Positions 5,430 to 6,922 of a stretch of 6,922 nucleotides of DNA are shown one piece after another. The notes under the pieces are model-generated. The model saw only the letters and a list, made by a program, of their open reading frames with translations. It had not been told where the DNA came from and did not search any database. Source of the DNA: an uncultured Chloroflexota bacterium (GTDB taxonomy: Bacteria > Chloroflexota > Anaerolineae > B4-G1 > DUEL01). Location: NCBI GenBank assembly GCA_937138275.1, contig CAKZOY010000114.1, positions 1 through 6,922 of the forward strand, written 5' to 3'. Positions within the stretch are counted from its first letter, which is position 1. Each line of letters begins with the position of its first letter. The position numbers and the translations under genes are program-made.

Positions 5430-6740
5430 TCACTTCCGCACCAGCCCATACCGGCCGCGGGTGGTGGGCGAGGTGGCAGTGTAGAGATACGTTGCCGGAC
5501 CGACAACCAGGAGGTCCCCATGCCCGACGCCGATATTGCCCGGCAGGTCCATCAGGATAGGGTTGCCGGGGTACTTCTCCCACGGCCCGTCTATCTCCGG
5601 CCCCACGCTCCGGGCCAGGCCCAGTCCGAACTGGGTGTCGCCCACATCGCCGGGGCCCGGTCCCCGTACCCCTTCGTAGACCATGTAGTAGCGCTGGCCC
5701 ACCCGGACCACGTCGGCGGAGGAGATGGTGCGGAACTCAAAGTAGGGGTTGGCACCCGCGCCGACGAGGTCCAGCGGGCCGTAACCGTTCTCCGCGCCGA
5801 AGAGGGGATTGGAACTACAGCGCCGGAGGCCCGCAGCCCCGCTGAATTTGTGCCCCACCAGGCAGCCCATATGGCCCGGCGACCGCCCCAGTCCGACGAA
5901 GACGTACAGTCGGGAGCCCTCCACGTAAATCCCCGGCGGCGCACCGGCCAGACATATCCCGTATTCCGCTTCATTCGCCACATAGGGATGGGTGCCGACC
6001 CGTTCTTCCGGCCGCGAGCACTGCCAGAGCCAGCCGGTCCTGGGAATTGGTGTGGCGGCCGTCCAGCGAAGGCCATCGGGAGAAGTGCGCAGATAAACGG
6101 CGCCAGTCGTCTCGTAGACCATATACACACGGCTGGCGTCAAAGAATACCCGCGGGTACTGCTGCTGCCAGACGTGGTCGCGCCAGTAATCGCAGGGGCA
6201 TGTGCGGCATCGGAACAGACAAACCGGTTTTTCCAAGACGAAGTGGCGTCCGCCATCGGTGCTCTTCCACAGGGTGACACAGCCGGGGAACGGCACGGGG
6301 TCGCCGCATTGATCGCGCACCCCGGCGGACCGGAAACTGGCATGGAGGTACGACCAGAACTCCATCCCGCCCCGGTAGACGGTATCGGATTCCCCCATCG
6401 GCAGGCCGGTGTCAAACTCCTCCAGGACCCACTCGGCGTTCCCATCCCAGAAGTCGTCCAGGGTGGCGAATTCCCGGCCCGGCGGGGGCGCGAAGACGAC
6501 CTCAGGGGTGGTCTGCGGGGTCGGCGATGGCGTGGGGGGAACGGGAGATACCGAGGGCGTCCTCCGCGCGGTGGAAGGAGATGGTTTCGGAGTAAATGTC
6601 GCCGGTTTAGAGGACGGGTTCCCCTCCAGAGTGACGGGGACGGAAACGGGGAAAGGGTTCGGAGAAGGCACTGGTCTCATCCCCCCGACACATACCAGTA
6701 TCCCGATGAACAGAATCGTCAGTTTCGCAACAACCCGCAT
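5430..6740 (-). CDS. Exported protein with proline-rich linker and predicted beta-propeller domain (GH43/sialidase-like), function unknown
   Basis: A 436-residue protein with a signal peptide (basic R2/K6, hydrophobic 7-19). C17 lies in ILVC, a poor lipobox because position -1 is Val, so lipoprotein status is uncertain. Residues 22-87 are a Pro/Ser/Thr-rich linker with TPSPTP-like runs, typical of surface proteins. From about 90 on, four similar strand patterns recur about every 66-74 residues: ASRVYMVYE (202-210), GSRLYVFVG (275-283), GQRYYMVYEG (348-357) and PATYLYTA (415-422). Two Asp-box-like turns, STDGGRHF (160-167) and SPDGLRW (220-226), also fit. Together these suggest a five-bladed propeller like GH43/GH32 glycosidases or BNR sialidases. 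I cannot place a catalytic acid pair, so an enzymatic role is inference. Ten cysteines lie in the mature domain, including C174-x3-C178-x2-C181-x-C183. The ribosome binding site is weak (GGAA, about 9 nt upstream). It is the first gene of the cluster. Confidence 0.8.
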   Translation of the reverse strand: MRVVAKLTILFIGILVCVGGMRPVPSPNPFPVSVPVTLEGNPSSKPATFTPKPSPSTARRTPSVSPVPPTPSPTPQTTPEVVFAPPPGREFATLDDFWDGNAEWVLEEFDTGLPMGESDTVYRGGMEFWSYLHASFRSAGVRDQCGDPVPFPGCVTLWKSTDGGRHFVLEKPVCLFRCRTCPCDYWRDHVWQQQYPRVFFDASRVYMVYETTGAVYLRTSPDGLRWTAATPIPRTGWLWQCSRPEERVGTHPYVANEAEYGICLAGAPPGIYVEGSRLYVFVGLGRSPGHMGCLVGHKFSGAAGLRRCSSNPLFGAENGYGPLDLVGAGANPYFEFRTISSADVVRVGQRYYMVYEGVRGPGPGDVGDTQFGLGLARSVGPEIDGPWEKYPGNPILMDLPGNIGVGHGDLLVVGPATYLYTATSPTTRGRYGLVRK

Positions 6741-6770
6741 CTCTGTTCCGTGAAAGGCAGGGTTTCACAT

Positions 6771-6876
6771 TTCACCGCTGAGACGCAGAGAGCGCCGAGT
6801 CCTTATGCTTTGGTAGAACGTCCAGCGGTTCTCCACAGGGAGAATTTCTCGGCGTCCTTTGCGACTTTGCGGTGAA
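6771..6876. repeat. 106-bp imperfect inverted repeat with TTCACCGC termini
   Basis: The left arm (6771-6799) starts TTCACCGCTGAGACGCAGAG. The right arm (6848-6876), read on the opposite strand, starts TTCACCGCAAAGTCGCAAAG. The arms match at 23 of 29 positions, with the outer 8 and inner 7 bases identical. The 48-nt centre contains a second perfect stem, TTCTCC/GGAGAA (6829-6834 and 6839-6844), with a 4-nt loop. I see no target-site duplication and no coding capacity. From memory, TTCACCGC...GACGCAGAG sequences are common intergenic repeats in several environmental phyla. It lies 30 nt upstream of the exported protein's ATG, so it probably forms a structured leader or separates transcripts. 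Confidence 0.8.
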
Positions 6877-6922
6877 CAGTTATGTTCGTAGTCAGCCACG
6901 AAGCGCCCGCGGAGTGGCGTCC
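6877..6922. other. Unassigned window edge
   Basis: These 46 bases lie outside the inverted repeat and before the cluster. No start, stop or promoter could be assigned with support. They may be the remainder of an intergenic region or the 3' end of a minus-strand gene outside the window. Confidence 0.3.

Noticed and set aside
5046..6875. 609-codon open frame on the plus strand
   Set aside because: It is antisense to the exported protein and part of the decarboxylase, and runs through the inverted repeat. The composition looks like a coding shadow.
6771..6876. Insertion sequence or classical MITE
   Set aside because: There is no transposase and no target-site duplication at the ends. I can only support an imperfect inverted repeat.

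Overview
This GC-rich window reads as a bacterial chromosome segment with five protein genes, all on the minus strand (right to left). I infer an uncultured Chloroflexota-like (Anaerolineae-type) bacterium. The reasons are a secreted protein with a Pro/Ser/Thr-rich linker, short 8-9 bp intergenic tandem repeats, and a palindromic intergenic repeat with TTCACCGC termini. The assignment is a judgement from style, not from a marker gene.

Layout in the direction of transcription: (1) 6877-6922, unassigned edge; (2) 6771-6876, a 106-bp imperfect inverted repeat about 30 nt before the next gene; (3) 5430-6740, an exported protein with a proline-rich linker and a predicted beta-propeller domain; (4) 3858-5408, a divergent fold-type III PLP decarboxylase related to diaminopimelate decarboxylase; (5) 3812-3866, a strong imperfect hairpin over the decarboxylase stop codon and the following spacer; (6) 1382-3811, a large radical SAM protein related to the family with a C-terminal DUF2344-type region; (7) 851-1360, methylated-DNA-protein-cysteine methyltransferase; (8) 726-850, a spacer with two families of short tandem repeats; (9) 1-725, a membrane-anchored PIG-L/LmbE-type deacetylase cut by the window edge.

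The first four genes are separated by only 21, 46 and 21 nt, so they could share a transcript. The fifth follows after 125 nt of repeat-containing spacer. The functions do not form a recognised pathway. DNA alkylation repair is self-contained, and the deacetylase and the exported propeller would act at or outside the membrane. The decarboxylase and the radical SAM protein are both divergent members of their families, are adjacent, and are joined by a structured RNA spacer; if the window holds something undescribed, this pair is the best candidate. I see no CRISPR array, insertion sequence, phage gene, tRNA or rRNA.
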